This document shows positions 6,323 to 6,415 of a DNA stretch of 6,415 nucleotides, in pieces; within the stretch, counting starts at the first letter, position 1; the number at the start of each line of letters is the position of its first letter. The position numbers and the translations under genes were made by a program. The notes below the pieces were generated by a model that was given only the letters and a program-made list of their open reading frames with translations, made no database searches and had not been told where the DNA came from. The stretch is from Thiobacillus denitrificans (GTDB taxonomy: Bacteria > Pseudomonadota > Gammaproteobacteria > Burkholderiales > Thiobacillaceae): the NCBI GenBank assembly GCA_002424845.1, contig DILD01000079.1:5929-12343 (forward strand), in the 5' to 3' direction.

Positions 6323-6368
6323 CGGGCTGAGCCAACCCGGGTTGGCTCAGCCTGCCCCCGTTTAACTT
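6323..6368. repeat. Long palindrome with diverged boundary-repeat sequence (copy 4)
   Basis: GGCTGAGCCAACCC (6325-6338) is followed immediately by its exact reverse complement (6339-6352), a perfect 28-bp palindrome. It extends to 6323-6354 with one G-T pair. The right half plus TGCCCCCGTTTAACTT (6353-6368) aligns with boundary repeat copy 1 (2832-2864). In RNA it would form a very stable hairpin 3' of the cold-shock/Excalibur gene. Without a T run directly after the stem it is not a canonical intrinsic terminator, though it could protect or end the transcript. Confidence 0.8.
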
Positions 6369-6385
6369 GGAAATGGAATTCTGGC

Positions 6386-6415
6386 ATGAATACAAAGCTG
6401 TCAATATCAGGGCGA
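6386..6415 (+). CDS. Possible start of the next gene, cut by the window edge
   Basis: ATG at 6386 opens a frame of ten codons (MNTKLSISGR) running off the right edge. A weak GGA at 6375-6377 lies 8 nt upstream. Ten residues are too few to recognise a family, and the call rests only on the open frame, the weak ribosome binding site and its position after a long palindrome. Confidence 0.25.
   Translation, partial: MNTKLSISGR

Overview
The window reads as chromosomal DNA from a GC-rich proteobacterium, most likely beta or gamma. The signs are a proteobacterial-type HtpG gene behind a near-consensus sigma-32 promoter, REP-like hairpins of the TGTGGGAGCGG type, a GAGCTTGTCGA-type intergenic repeat, and a cold-shock/Excalibur fusion protein. 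The genus cannot be fixed from sequence reading alone. All supported genes lie on the + strand.

Layout. Positions 1-211 hold a REP-like hairpin pair and the htpG heat-shock promoter. Positions 212-2110 encode the chaperone HtpG (bacterial Hsp90). Positions 2111-2224 hold a GAGCTTGTCGA-type repeat, a REP-like hairpin, and a promoter whose spacer and -10 box are covered by a perfect 16-bp palindrome. From 2225 to 4875 there is a compact accessory stretch of three modules. Module A (2225-2831) is a HigB-type toxin with a one-base frameshift in a G6 tract, plus its intact HigA-type antitoxin. Module B (2871-3643) is a truncated orphan antitoxin followed by an apparently complete ParE/RelE toxin with a short 61-residue antitoxin. 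Module C (3699-4875) is an unrecognised 112-residue protein followed by an abortive-infection protein with an Abi_C domain. Modules B and C are visibly more AT-rich than htpG. Positions 5001-6309 return to GC-rich sequence with a multi-pass membrane protein and a cold-shock/TM/Excalibur protein, probably co-transcribed. A 28-bp palindrome follows, and a possible new gene start lies at the right edge.

The most interesting structure is a short repeat with core TGGCCCCTTTGAT. It occurs directly after each accessory module (2851, 3666 and 4897). A diverged, longer relative sits inside the palindromic element after the last gene (6325-6368). The repeats divide the accessory DNA into cassette-like units and lie at or next to gene truncations. 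This suggests a repeat-mediated site where addiction and defence modules have been stacked, exchanged and broken. Module A now appears to keep only its antitoxin in frame, module B is an apparently intact toxin-antitoxin pair, and module C may be an RNase-type abortive-infection unit (its RNxxGxGH motif fits the HEPN pattern). The function of the repeat and the mobility of the modules are inferences.
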